Shown here one piece after another: positions 13,130 through 21,478 of a stretch of 64,000 nucleotides of DNA. The position numbers and the translations under genes are program-made. Below the pieces are notes generated by a model that saw only the letters and a program-made list of their open reading frames with translations, ran no database searches and had not been told where the DNA came from. The DNA is from Amblyornis subalaris (taxonomy: Eukaryota > Chordata > Aves > Passeriformes > Ptilonorhynchidae): the NCBI GenBank assembly GCA_018881555.1, contig JACAXG010000105.1:736963-800962 (forward strand), read 5' to 3'. Position 1 is the first letter of the stretch. Each line of letters begins with the position of its first letter.

Positions 13130-15040
13130 TCATACACTGTCATTCAGTTCAGCAGACAATAGGTTGGACAGGTGCAAAAGATGACATTTATTAAAAATTT
13201 TGAGTGTTAGGACCATTAAAAAATATGATTCTGGGAAAAGCAATTTCAGAAAAATCTCATAATGAGTTGGTTCTATTTTTTAATTCAGAAGGAGGAACGA
13301 AACCTAGAAGAATAATTCTTTATGAAAAAATGTATTTGTTCAAAACAATTTTTTGAAAAAATTGCTTTGATAGATGCCATTCACCAAAATCTTTAAAAAA
13401 TCTTTCTTTTTCCATTTTTCATAAAAAATTCAGTCAATAACACTGATAATTTTTTTCTTAAAAATATATATTAGATTAAAAGTCAGTTTTCCTTAAAGAT
13501 ATTTTTCAATTACATAATTAATCTTCAATATCTATCACTGCCTTTTTTGGTATGGTTAAAATAGTTAACTAGATAGCATAGCTGTTTTCAGAAGTTACAA
13601 TATTGGATATTAATCTTTTTTGTCATTTCACAGGAAAGCAATTTTCCTTCAAATACAACAGTCTATACCTGCATAAGCTGGTTAACTTGTGAAGCTGATT
13701 AAATGGCAAAGAATACCAATGATCCAGATTTAAATAAGATAATATGATTACATGCCATCAGGGCTATATAATGTGCTGTTCTCCTGTGTGCTGGTGTCAG
13801 AAAAAGTCAGCTTTCCTCATGGATTTTAATATATTTCAGTCAGAGAAAATAGTTTTGTACAATAAATATCACAATTTCTTGTCACTTTTACATTATAGTA
13901 TATGCTATTAGACTAACTAAAAAAGGTAACAACTTAAACTTTCTAGAAGACAGATTTTCATTATGGAGTTAAGGAAACCAATTCAAGAAGAAAAAGTGAC
14001 AGTGGCAAGCTGGTGACCAAGATCTTCTAACATGTCTAAGAAACAAGTTTTTATCAAACTATTCTTAAGATGCAACTGAATTGGTTCCTTCCTGGTTATT
14101 TTCTCTAAGTTTACAGTGACAGGAAAGCATGCCTCAAAAGCCGGAGTAGACTATTATGCTTTGTGACTTCCTCCAAGCAAGAGTATCAGACAGGATCACT
14201 TGCAATAATGAAATGCTGGGAATGAAAGGCAAATAATGAACATTTCATGACAGCAGTTGATAGGTTTGCTGAATGCTGCAGATATGTAGACTTCAAAAGA
14301 GAACTAATAAGAGAAAAAATAGTCACATATATAAAAGAAGCCCACATATAAAAGGAGCCCACTTCTGGGAAGACACGCTGTCAGTCAGATTCAAGAGCAG
14401 GCAATGTTTCTTACCATTCCCAAAGCAGAAGTCCTGTATCAGGTGGCCTCAATACATGGAAGATGAGCCAAATAGAGCTGAAATAGCAACATGAGCATTC
14501 TCATAACACAAAAATAGTGCTCAAGTAGGGACAGGGAGAACAATATCTCTTCACAAGAGAGAACAGTAGAGCTGTAAAGCAAGGAGCACGATAACAAGCA
14601 ACAGTTGGAAACCATGAACAGCATAGAGAAGGACTGATGGAACTATTGTGTAATAGGTACTTTCCTAAAAATGTAGAGCTTGCCCAGAGAATCTGGAGAT
14701 AACATTGCTGTCATCAGTGTACATCGCATGGTGATTTCACAATCCAAGGGACAGAATATGCTGGGAAAACATACAGTGGTATTCAGTGTTGAACTGAACA
14801 GACTATATCTTGCATTTAAAAGTAGCACGAGGCCACCACTGAAGTATTACCAGGAAAATAAAAGAAAAGAAAAAAAACCAAAATCAATTCAAGATAGTAT
14901 TTATGCAGAGTAAGACAGCTGTGAAGGTCAGGTAAAATACTAGAGAAACTGTACTGGGCATTTGTATTTAATTCCAAATGTAAGTAGATTGTTTTTTCAG
15001 ATAATTTCATTAAGAAACAAGGATTGATGGTATATCATTA
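13130..15040. other. AT-rich intergenic DNA, no gene recognised
   Basis: Only short unrelated open frames (up to 77 codons) are present. The provirus is inserted at the right edge of this stretch; the last six bases before it belong to its target-site duplication. Confidence 0.55.
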
Positions 15041-15046
15041 GGTTCT
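15041..15046 (+). repeat. Target-site duplication ggttct, 5' copy
   Basis: The hexamer ggttct lies directly before the TG of the 5' LTR and recurs directly after the CA of the 3' LTR (23657-23662). A 6-bp duplication is the usual length for class II (alpha/beta-like) retroviral integration. Confidence 0.95.
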
Positions 15047-15377
15047 TGTGCGGGCCGGAGACCCCAGTGACAGGGGAACTATAAGGCTCCCTTGGAGGGT
15101 GGAACCTTAAGCACGCCCCTGGGGTATCTCATTTCTAATGTATTAATGTATTCCAACTCCGTACCCCCTGTTGGCCACTGGCCTTCCTGCCCCTTTTTGC
15201 CCTATATGTCCCCATTCCAGAAGGTTCTCCCTTACTCGGTCCCCCATTGGTCCCTATTCCTTTGACACTCCCCTGATGTTTCCCCATTGGCCCTCGTACC
15301 TTGAACCTGCCTTTGTACTGCCCCTATGCCCTCAGATTATTGGACATGATGCTCTGTCGCCACCCCTACCAACCCCA

Positions 15378-15384
15378 TATAAAA
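15378..15384 (+). promoter_or_regulatory. TATA box of the 5' LTR promoter
   Basis: TATAAAA lies about 60 bp before the AATAAA signal and 35 bp after the last of three ATTGG boxes. Transcription would be expected to start about 25-30 bp downstream, near 15410. The matching site in the 3' LTR is at 23408-23414. Confidence 0.75.
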
Positions 15385-15439
15385 CCCTGTGTTCTGCCCT
15401 GTTCTTTGTCTTTGTCCTTGGACCCCTTCACGTGGTCAG

Positions 15440-15445
15440 AATAAA
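15440..15445 (+). terminator. AATAAA polyadenylation signal of the 5' LTR
   Basis: AATAAA lies in the LTR downstream of the TATA box, and its twin is at 23476-23481 in the 3' LTR. In a provirus the 3' copy would define the RNA 3' end. The closeness to the TATA box implies a short R region. Confidence 0.8.
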
Positions 15446-15622
15446 CTCTGCCCGTGGAATTCCAAACAAAGACCCTTCCTGCTTCTTTATATTGTCAATC
15501 CTGTTCTCCGAGTCATCATCTGGTGTGCGCGAGAGTGTGTGTGTGAGGGCCCTCCATAGCGGCTTCCCAGCTGGGGATGGTTTTGGAAGGTTGTGGCACT
15601 CACCATCCGCCGCCACGACAAG

Positions 15623-15640
15623 TGGCGCCCGAACAGGGAC
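15623..15640 (+). other. Primer binding site, tRNA-Lys3 type
   Basis: The 18 nt tggcgcccgaacagggac begin two bases after the LTR end. They are identical to the complement of the tRNA-Lys3 3' end as used by lentiviruses and mouse mammary tumour virus. Avian leukosis-type alpharetroviruses use tRNA-Trp instead, so the primer groups this element with beta-like ERVs. Confidence 0.93.
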
Positions 15641-15833
15641 CTGATCGGAGTGTCCCTGAAAGCGTCTCCAGCATCCTTGGTTGCTGGAAGTCCGCCTTCG
15701 GAGTAGCCGCTTCCCCAGAGAGAGCCTTGAGTTCTATCAGGGTGATCCAAGAGGTGACCGGCAACGCTCTGGAGTCACTGAGGCTCGGTCGGGGATCGAC
15801 GGACCGGCCTGAGAGTTTAATTTGACCCAGTGG

Positions 15834-15839
15834 TGAGTT
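15834..15839 (+). promoter_or_regulatory. Candidate major splice donor of the provirus
   Basis: GTGAGT, preceded by cagtg, lies about 190 nt downstream of the primer binding site in the leader. That is the expected place for the donor used to make env mRNA. A plausible partner acceptor is the pyrimidine-containing tract ending in CAG at 21811-21813, just before the env signal peptide. This is sequence-only inference. Confidence 0.45.
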
Positions 15840-16051
15840 GAGAGATTTTGGGTATTTTTCCGCCTTTTCTGTTGTTTTTTTCTCTCAGGTGTCGGGAGGA
15901 GAGGGCGATGAGGGCTAAATTAACCCATCCCCAGTGAGAAGTTTACTCCCAAGTTAAAGAGGCCCTAATTTGGGGAAAATTTCATTTTTCTAGGGGGAAT
16001 TGAAAACGTTTTGTTCATTGGTTGTTTAAGAATTTCTTGAATGTCTCGTGA

Positions 16052-16339
16052 GATTTAGTTTTAACTAATAAGTTTTGGGATGATGTGGGGAGAAAGTTAT
16101 ACGATGTTCAGGCTAAAGGGGATTTTTCCGTAGGGAAGTTTTATCCTTTGTTTCACGTTATTGTCAGATGTGTTAAGAGTATTGGGGAGCGTTCGGGTGT
16201 TTCTAATCCCCAGTTGAAAAACCCTTCCCCGCTTTCCTTCCCCTGTATCCCTCAACTCTCTTCCCTACCCCAGGAGAGATCAGGAGATGGATCCTGCCCT
16301 AGGGCACAGGGTTGCCACCATCTTCCTGACATCTCCTGA
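16052..16339 (+). pseudogene. gag: gag, N-terminal (matrix) part, cut by a stop
   Basis: This is the same frame as the main gag frame downstream. It is open from after a TGA at 16049 to a TGA at 16337-16339. It encodes a segment with a FWDDVGRKLYDV motif followed by a hydrophobic helix-like run, which suggests a matrix domain, although the similarity is weak. No good ATG or myristoylation start is visible in frame, so the true start is probably lost to a mutation or frameshift between 15840 and 16050. The stop at 16337 separates it from capsid and nucleocapsid. Confidence 0.5.
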
Positions 16340-16402
16340 TATCCTCTGTCCCCTCCCCAGGACGGCACTGGCCATGCCGTCCCGGGCTCTACCCTAATCC
16401 CT

Positions 16403-18073
16403 ATGCCTTCGCCCGCTCACCTCGTTTTGCCATCCCCAGTTATTCCCCAAGATGGAGCCGCCAATGTGGCTAGCCCCGCCATCTTACCCCTTTCTTCTCC
16501 AAGTTTTCCCGCTCCTAAACCCTTTCCACAAAATGGCATAGACAGTGTGGCAGCAACGGCCATTTTGTTGAGCCTCCCTGCCTCCACCCCAGCCACACAA
16601 AATGGCGTGGCGACCATTTCATCACCTTGCGGCCTCCCCCAGTCCTACTCTACGCATGCCATTGCATTGGACCCCTCCTCCCACACATTGTCGAGTGTGT
16701 CTACATCGGGCTCCTCCCTTTCCGTCGGGGGTTCCCTCCCTGGTGTAGACCCCGCCCCTCCTCTTAATGTGACCACCCACTCAACCGGTGGCTCCGCCTC
16801 TGGGAACCAACCCACCTTCGGTTCCCATGCAGAGGGGATCGGAGGCGGGCATGGCCATGACCGGAAGGATGCCATCTTGGCGTCCTCTGCCACACACCAC
16901 CTGGCAACTCGGGTTCCTCAGGGGCTCCAGCTGCCAACCAGGCCTTCCCCTTCCTCCTCCTCCTTGGATGACAGTGACTCCCAAGACTCCGATCGGCAGT
17001 CTGGTGATCACTGGTCGGTAGTGTGGAGAAAGGCAGTGAGGGATGGTGACTGGGGTCTTTTGGGTAAGATCACCCCTTACGTAGCCCCGCTCATCTATAA
17101 GAGAGGGAGGAACACCAAGTGGGAACCGGTCCCCTATGCACAGCTTAAAGAGCTGTGCAAGGCAGGAAAGGACTATGGAAGGGGGTCGCCATACTTCAAG
17201 AACCTCCTCAAAGTTACCTTTTCTGAATACATGTTGGTGCCCCACGATATCAAAAACATTGTGAGCTGCCTCCTCTCCAATGCCGAGTATACGTTATGGG
17301 AGAGAGCCTGGAGAAAGCAGCTGCGGGGGCTTTTGCAATCATATAGAGGAGATGAGGCCAGGGCCCATCTCACCAGAGAACACCTTACTGGGGAAGGTAA
17401 CTTTGAACATCCAGAGGATCAGGCACAGGACCTCCCCAAGGCTGTCCTTAGGGATATCAAGAGAGCGGCTGAAACAGCGCTGCTCCAAACCCCTGATGAT
17501 GCCACACCCATTCAAAATTTCTCTGATATTAAACAGGGGATTGATGAAACCTTTATCAAATTCATAGACCGGTTGAAGGGCTCTATTGACAAACAAGTAG
17601 AAAATTTGGAGGCTCGTAAAGAGCTACTATGTAAGCTAGCCATGGCAAACTCAAATAATGAGTGTAAGAAAATTCTGAGAGCCCTCCCCCTCGAACCTGA
17701 ACTGACAATTGACCAGATGGTTGAGGCTTGTGCAAAATTAATATGCACAGAGCACACCATTGCCATGGCAGTTTCTAAGGGGGTGGCGGAAGCACTAGTA
17801 ACAACAACAAAGGACAGACAATACTGTCATCACTGTGGGGAACTAGGCCATTTTATTAGGGAATGCCCCAAATACCAGGACTTTCAAAAACAAAGGAACT
17901 GTTCTCCCTCAAACTGGCGGCCGCAACAGCCAAGACCTCACCAGTACTACCCAAATCACCCATGGCATCTCGGAAATTGTCAGCCGAGCGCAGGACGGTC
18001 CCGTGCTATGACACCAAATGCACAGCTGTTCCGTCCTGCTCTACCAACCATTCCGGAGACACAGATACCATGA
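16403..18073 (+). CDS. gag: gag polyprotein (capsid and nucleocapsid part) of the provirus
   Basis: A 556-codon open frame. Residues 1 to about 200 are rich in Ser, Pro and Ala, with a thrice-repeated QDG/QNG...A...S/P segment. The capsid follows, containing the WEPVPYAQLKELCKAGKDYG segment (around residue 235) and a major homology region (QG-x2-E-x5-F-x2-RL pattern, from residue 378). Nucleocapsid has one CCHC zinc knuckle, Cx2Cx4Hx4C, at residues 475-488 (17825-17866). Betaretroviral Gags often have two knuckles; no second was seen. The first ATG in the open stretch is given, but the ancestral protein began upstream across the 16337 stop. The 3' end overlaps pro in the -1 frame. In a virus it would assemble the particle. 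Confidence 0.88.
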   Translation: MPSPAHLVLPSPVIPQDGAANVASPAILPLSSPSFPAPKPFPQNGIDSVAATAILLSLPASTPATQNGVATISSPCGLPQSYSTHAIALDPSSHTLSSVSTSGSSLSVGGSLPGVDPAPPLNVTTHSTGGSASGNQPTFGSHAEGIGGGHGHDRKDAILASSATHHLATRVPQGLQLPTRPSPSSSSLDDSDSQDSDRQSGDHWSVVWRKAVRDGDWGLLGKITPYVAPLIYKRGRNTKWEPVPYAQLKELCKAGKDYGRGSPYFKNLLKVTFSEYMLVPHDIKNIVSCLLSNAEYTLWERAWRKQLRGLLQSYRGDEARAHLTREHLTGEGNFEHPEDQAQDLPKAVLRDIKRAAETALLQTPDDATPIQNFSDIKQGIDETFIKFIDRLKGSIDKQVENLEARKELLCKLAMANSNNECKKILRALPLEPELTIDQMVEACAKLICTEHTIAMAVSKGVAEALVTTTKDRQYCHHCGELGHFIRECPKYQDFQKQRNCSPSNWRPQQPRPHQYYPNHPWHLGNCQPSAGRSRAMTPNAQLFRPALPTIPETQIP

Positions 18074-18804
18074 GCAACGTTTCAGAGGGTCGCCCAGATG
18101 AGGAGCCTTGGGTCACCACGGCACCCCAGTGCACAGGTATCCGAACCCAACGCCAGCTGGTGAGTGCTTCATCGATGCAGTTTGATGATGGTACTGTTCA
18201 TAAGATCCCTACGGGACAATTTGGGCCTATAGATGGCCCAAAAGATATTTTAATAACTGGTGATGACTTTAATGGGCCAAGAGAACTTTTCATTTTTCTG
18301 GAAGTACACACAGTTGGTCCGCACAATGAGATCTTTGTGTCTGCCCTGTGTACTAAGCCACCTTGGTTCCTATGCAAAGGAAGGACTGTTGCACAGTTCT
18401 TCCCTTTACCACCCTGCCTGGACTATATTCCCAAAAATCCAATAGTGTGCTGGGTTGAGGTTGTGGGTCCAGACAGGGCCATGGTAGAATGCGGCCTGCT
18501 CCATAAGGGTGCCAAATTTTATATCCTGGGGATGGCGGACATGGGGGCGAACGTCACCATTATTGCCCGTTCTGAATGGCCAAAGGAGTGGGAGCTGACT
18601 CCAGTCAACGGTGTCATATCTTGGATCAGGGGCGCCACAACCTCCATGCGCAGCAAGAACACTATCGTGGTGGAGGGACCTGAGGGCCGCACCGCTACTA
18701 TTAAACCCTTTGTAGTAAGGTCGAGGATTACGTTATGGGGCAGGGACCTATTGTCCCAATGGGGGACTCAACTAGAGATCCGACCAACATCATGGGATTT
18801 CTAG
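17863..18804 (+). CDS. pro: pro: dUTPase-like domain plus aspartic protease (inactivated)
   Basis: A 313-codon frame, -1 relative to gag, ending in TAG at 18802. The middle part (about 18160-18425) resembles retroviral dUTPase: HKIPTGQFGP near its start and GRTVAQFFPLP (the GDRIAQL-like motif) near its end. The motifs between are poorly conserved, so activity is doubtful. The protease follows. Its active-site triad is D-M-G (18538-18546) rather than the D-T/S-G of all known retroviral proteases, and the next acidic position is Asn. The later GRDLLSQWG helix is preserved. The dUTPase-protease fusion between gag and pol is a betaretroviral arrangement. It would cut Gag, Pro and Pol precursors if active; this copy is predicted dead. 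Confidence 0.85.
   Translation: MPQIPGLSKTKELFSLKLAAATAKTSPVLPKSPMASRKLSAERRTVPCYDTKCTAVPSCSTNHSGDTDTMSNVSEGRPDEEPWVTTAPQCTGIRTQRQLVSASSMQFDDGTVHKIPTGQFGPIDGPKDILITGDDFNGPRELFIFLEVHTVGPHNEIFVSALCTKPPWFLCKGRTVAQFFPLPPCLDYIPKNPIVCWVEVVGPDRAMVECGLLHKGAKFYILGMADMGANVTIIARSEWPKEWELTPVNGVISWIRGATTSMRSKNTIVVEGPEGRTATIKPFVVRSRITLWGRDLLSQWGTQLEIRPTSWDF
17950..17956 (+). other. Candidate gag-pro -1 frameshift site CCCAAAT
   Basis: The heptamer fits X-XXY-YYZ and is in the correct gag phase (C CCA AAT, codons at 17951 and 17954). It lies inside the 211-nt gag/pro overlap, where pro is open in the -1 frame. It is not one of the commonly used retroviral heptamers, and no strong downstream structure was worked out, so confidence is low. 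Confidence 0.3.
18795..18801 (+). other. Candidate pro-pol -1 frameshift site GGATTTC
   Basis: G GAT TTC is in the pro reading phase and directly abuts the pro stop TAG (18802-18804). Slipping back one base enters the open pol frame. It differs only in the last base from the GGAUUUA heptamer used at the pro-pol junction of mouse mammary tumour virus. A short hairpin can form just downstream: TGGGG 18806-18810 with CCCCA 18829-18833, plus an inner CAC/GTG. Confidence 0.6.
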
Positions 18805-19499
18805 TTGGGGCCACTGTTGAGCGTGCCACCCCACCACTTACATGGAAAACAAATGACCTGGTGTGGGTGGATCAGTGGCCCCTTACAGCTGAGAAGCTGT
18901 GCACACTTGAGTCCCTTGCGGAGGAGCAGCTAGCCAGGGGCCATATCGAACCAACCAATAGCCCCTGGAACTCCCCTATCTTTGTCATCAAAAAACGGGG
19001 CAAAGATAGGTGGAGGCTCCTCCACGACCTCAGAAAGATCAATGAGGTGATTGAGGACATGGGTCCCCTGCAGCCCGGCCTGCCCTTGCCCTCCATGCTG
19101 CCCCGTGACTGGAGGTTGGTGGTTTTGGACATTAAAGACTATTTTTTCAACATCCCACTTCATCCCCGGGATGCACCCCGGTTCGCTTTTTCTGTCCCGT
19201 CCCTAAACAGACAGGCCCCTTTGAGACAGTACCACTGGTGGGTACTTCCCCAGGGGATGAAGAATTCACCATCTATTTGTCAGTGGTATGTGGCCCGCAT
19301 CCTCTTGTCTCTACGTAAACGATTCCAAGACGCTATATTCCTCCACTATATGGACGATATTTTGGTCTGTACATGGGAGCAGTCCTATTTGGATGTTGTT
19401 TTGAGGGACACCATAAAGGCCGTGGAAGAAGCTGGCTTTGAAATACGAGAGGATAAAACTCAACAGACCAGCCCCCGGACCTATCTGGGACTCGGATAA
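18801..19499 (+). CDS. pol: pol: reverse transcriptase, fingers and palm
   Basis: The open pol frame runs from the slip site to a TAA at 19497. It encodes the RT N-terminus (the WPLT...L...L..GHI.P..SPWNSP region), motif A with the first catalytic Asp (19128-19130, in LDIKD), the LPQGM-NSP region and the YMDD active site (19347-19358, two further Asp). All three catalytic Asp of the polymerase are kept. The frame is lost right after the YLGL segment that follows YMDD. The same protein continues in another frame from about 19496, which implies a 1-base indel. The thumb and connection are in the next entry. In a virus it copies RNA to DNA from the tRNA-Lys primer. Confidence 0.9.
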   Translation, partial: LVGATVERATPPLTWKTNDLVWVDQWPLTAEKLCTLESLAEEQLARGHIEPTNSPWNSPIFVIKKRGKDRWRLLHDLRKINEVIEDMGPLQPGLPLPSMLPRDWRLVVLDIKDYFFNIPLHPRDAPRFAFSVPSLNRQAPLRQYHWWVLPQGMKNSPSICQWYVARILLSLRKRFQDAIFLHYMDDILVCTWEQSYLDVVLRDTIKAVEEAGFEIREDKTQQTSPRTYLGLG

Positions 19500-20743
19500 G
19501 TGAGTGAACCATCGTATCTCAGCAGCTTACCATCAAAGACAATCCCAAGACCCTTCGGGACCTCCAGCAGATCTGTGGATCTATCAACTGGGTGTTTCCA
19601 CTGCTGGGGATTACGTCGGAGGACCTCAAGCCACTTTTCAACCTCCTCAGAGGCAGTGAGGACCTCGATTCACCACGTGCCCTCACCCCGGAGGCCCAAG
19701 AGTCCATCAACAAGGTCCAGGAAGCATTATCCTCCTGGCAAGCCCACTGAGTCAACCCCTCTCTTCTGTTTCGATTCATCGTTCTGGGTAAGTCACCTAG
19801 ATTTCATGGCCTCATTTTCCAATGGGACTCTACCATAAAGGACCCTCTCTTAATCCTTGAGTGGGCCTTTCTACATCATCAGCCGACTAAGACATTAACC
19901 ATGCCGCAGGAATTAATGGCTCAATTAATCACTAGAGCCAGGGCACGCCTCTGCACCCTTGCGGGGTGTGACTTCACATGCATTTATCTGCCGTTAGTCA
20001 AAGACCAATTAGAAGATTTATTGCAGACTAACAAGCGCCTCCAGTTCGCCCTGGATAGCTACACTGGCCAAATTTCGACTCACAACCCACACCATAAACT
20101 GTTTAATTCAGCCTTTAATCTGGTCCCAAAATCACTCCAAAGCCGCGCACCTCTGAAAGCTCTGACCATCTACATGGACGGCTCGGGGAGGTCCCACAAG
20201 TCAGCTATGACTTGGAGGGAGCCAACAACTCAGGAGTGGGAGTCTGATGTGGAATTTGTTGAAGGCTCCCCCCAAGTCGCTGAGTTAGCAGCTGTGGTCA
20301 GGGCCTTTCAGAGGTTCCAAGAACCTATTAATTTGGTCACAGATTCGGCATACATAGCCGGGGTAGTTGCCAGGGCTGAGCATTCCCTACTAAAGGAGGT
20401 AAAAAATCCTATGCTTTATGGGTTGCTTTTGAGGTTAATATACCTCCTTTCCCACCGAAAGCAACCTTATTATGTCATGCATGTGAGGTCGCACACTGAT
20501 CTCCTGGGGCCCATCGTGGAAGGTAGCAGAAGGGCTGATGCCCTGGCCATGCCTGTGCAAGCAGCAAACATCCCTGATACTTTTCCACAGGCCAAAATGA
20601 GCCACGACTTTTTCCACCAAAACGTGCCTGGCTTGATGCAGCCGTTTCATCTGCCGCGCGACCAGGCGAGGGCAATAGCTGCCACCTGCCCTAATTGTCA
20701 GCAGCACCAATTGCCATCCCTAGGTTCCGGAGTGAAGCCCTGA
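19496..20743 (+). pseudogene. pol: pol: RT thumb/connection, RNase H and integrase zinc domain
   Basis: RT thumb (ICGSINW region) and connection continue in the frame of 19496, with TGA stops at 19505 and 19748. From 19901 the frame is open for 280 codons. RNase H is present with all four carboxylates in place: Asp 20177 (MDGS), Glu 20282 (AEL), Asp 20342 (TDSAY) and Asp 20537 (ADALA). The integrase N-terminal zinc domain follows, with HHCC residues intact: His 20603, His 20615, Cys 20687 and Cys 20696. A TGA at 20741 then breaks the frame just before the catalytic core. The peptides are well preserved; the stops are what disable the gene. Confidence 0.88.
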
Positions 20744-21478
20744 GGAATAAACAGCTGCCAGTTATGGCAAACCGATGTTACCCACTACCCATTTTTTGGT
20801 AGATTAAAATACCTTCATGTGTCCATTGACACTTTCTTGGGCGCAGTGTTTGCTTCGGCTCATGCAGGCGAGAAGGTGAAGGATACCATCAAACATTTCC
20901 TCCTCATGTTCACCACCCTAGGAGTGCCAAAGGAGATAAAAACTGATAACGGCCCTGCATACATCTCCCACAAGTTGCGGGACTTTTTTAATCAATGGGG
21001 AATACGACGCAGTATGGGCATCCCGCAGTCCCCCACAGGTCAGTCCATTGTCAAAAGGGCCCACGCTACCATAAAACAAGTCCTTGATCAGCAGAGGGGG
21101 GGGAAATGAGATGGATCCTCCCATTGAGAGGCTCTATAAGGCCCTTTTCACGATAAATTTCCTGAATGCCTCACCCACAGAGCCGACCCCACTGTATTCC
21201 GTCACTTTTCAAATTCGGCCAGGGCAAAATTAGATGTAAGACCACCGGTGCTGATCAAGGACCCAGAAAGCCAACAAATAACAGGCCCTTTCCCATTAAT
21301 AATGTGGGGGAGGGGATATGCCTGCGTGTCCACACCATCGGGCCCAAAGTGGCTCCCAGGGAAAAATATTAAGCCTTACATTAGCCCAGTAAACACTGCT
21401 CCCAAGGATTCTAACCACACCGATTCCGAGGTTCACATAGGATCTTCACATAACCAAACCGGTGCAGCGTGGAAGTGA
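20744..21478 (+). pseudogene. pol: pol: integrase core and C-terminal domain, broken and catalytically altered
   Basis: Directly after the TGA at 20741 the same frame continues with WQTDVT (first core Asp, 20774-20776) and TDNGPAY (second Asp, 20945-20947). Exactly 36 codons after the second Asp, where D,D-35-E integrases have Glu, the codon is AAA (Lys, 21053-21055). An eight-G run (21096-21103) puts the frame out. The protein continues in the next frame to about 21228 and then returns to the first frame for the C-terminal DNA-binding part (WGRGYACVST, about 21305-21335), ending at TGA 21476. In a virus this enzyme inserts the DNA copy into the host genome; this copy could not. Confidence 0.9.

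Larger units (their letters stand above)
15047..15620 (+). repeat. 5' LTR (574 bp)
   Basis: It begins tgtgcggg and ends gacgaca (TG...CA). It contains three ATTGG (inverted CCAAT) boxes at 15246, 15286 and 15339, a TATAAAA box at about 15378-15384 and an AATAAA signal at 15440-15445 that would end the R region, followed by a GT-rich U5. It pairs with the 3' LTR at 23077-23656. The pair differs by about 21 substitutions and a 6-bp tttgtc unit present only in the 3' copy. Confidence 0.95.

Noticed and set aside
15171..15644. 157-codon frame in the 5' LTR, repeated in the 3' LTR
   Set aside because: It spans U3-R-U5 with TATA and AATAAA signals and has no known protein similarity. The copy in the 3' LTR diverges in frame at the 6-bp unit in a way expected for noncoding DNA. 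A superantigen-like LTR gene was considered, but no signal or membrane segment was seen.
17885..17891. caaaaac as gag-pro slippery site
   Set aside because: Only five A's, and it is in the wrong phase relative to the gag codons (caa aaa caa), so tandem slippage would not work.
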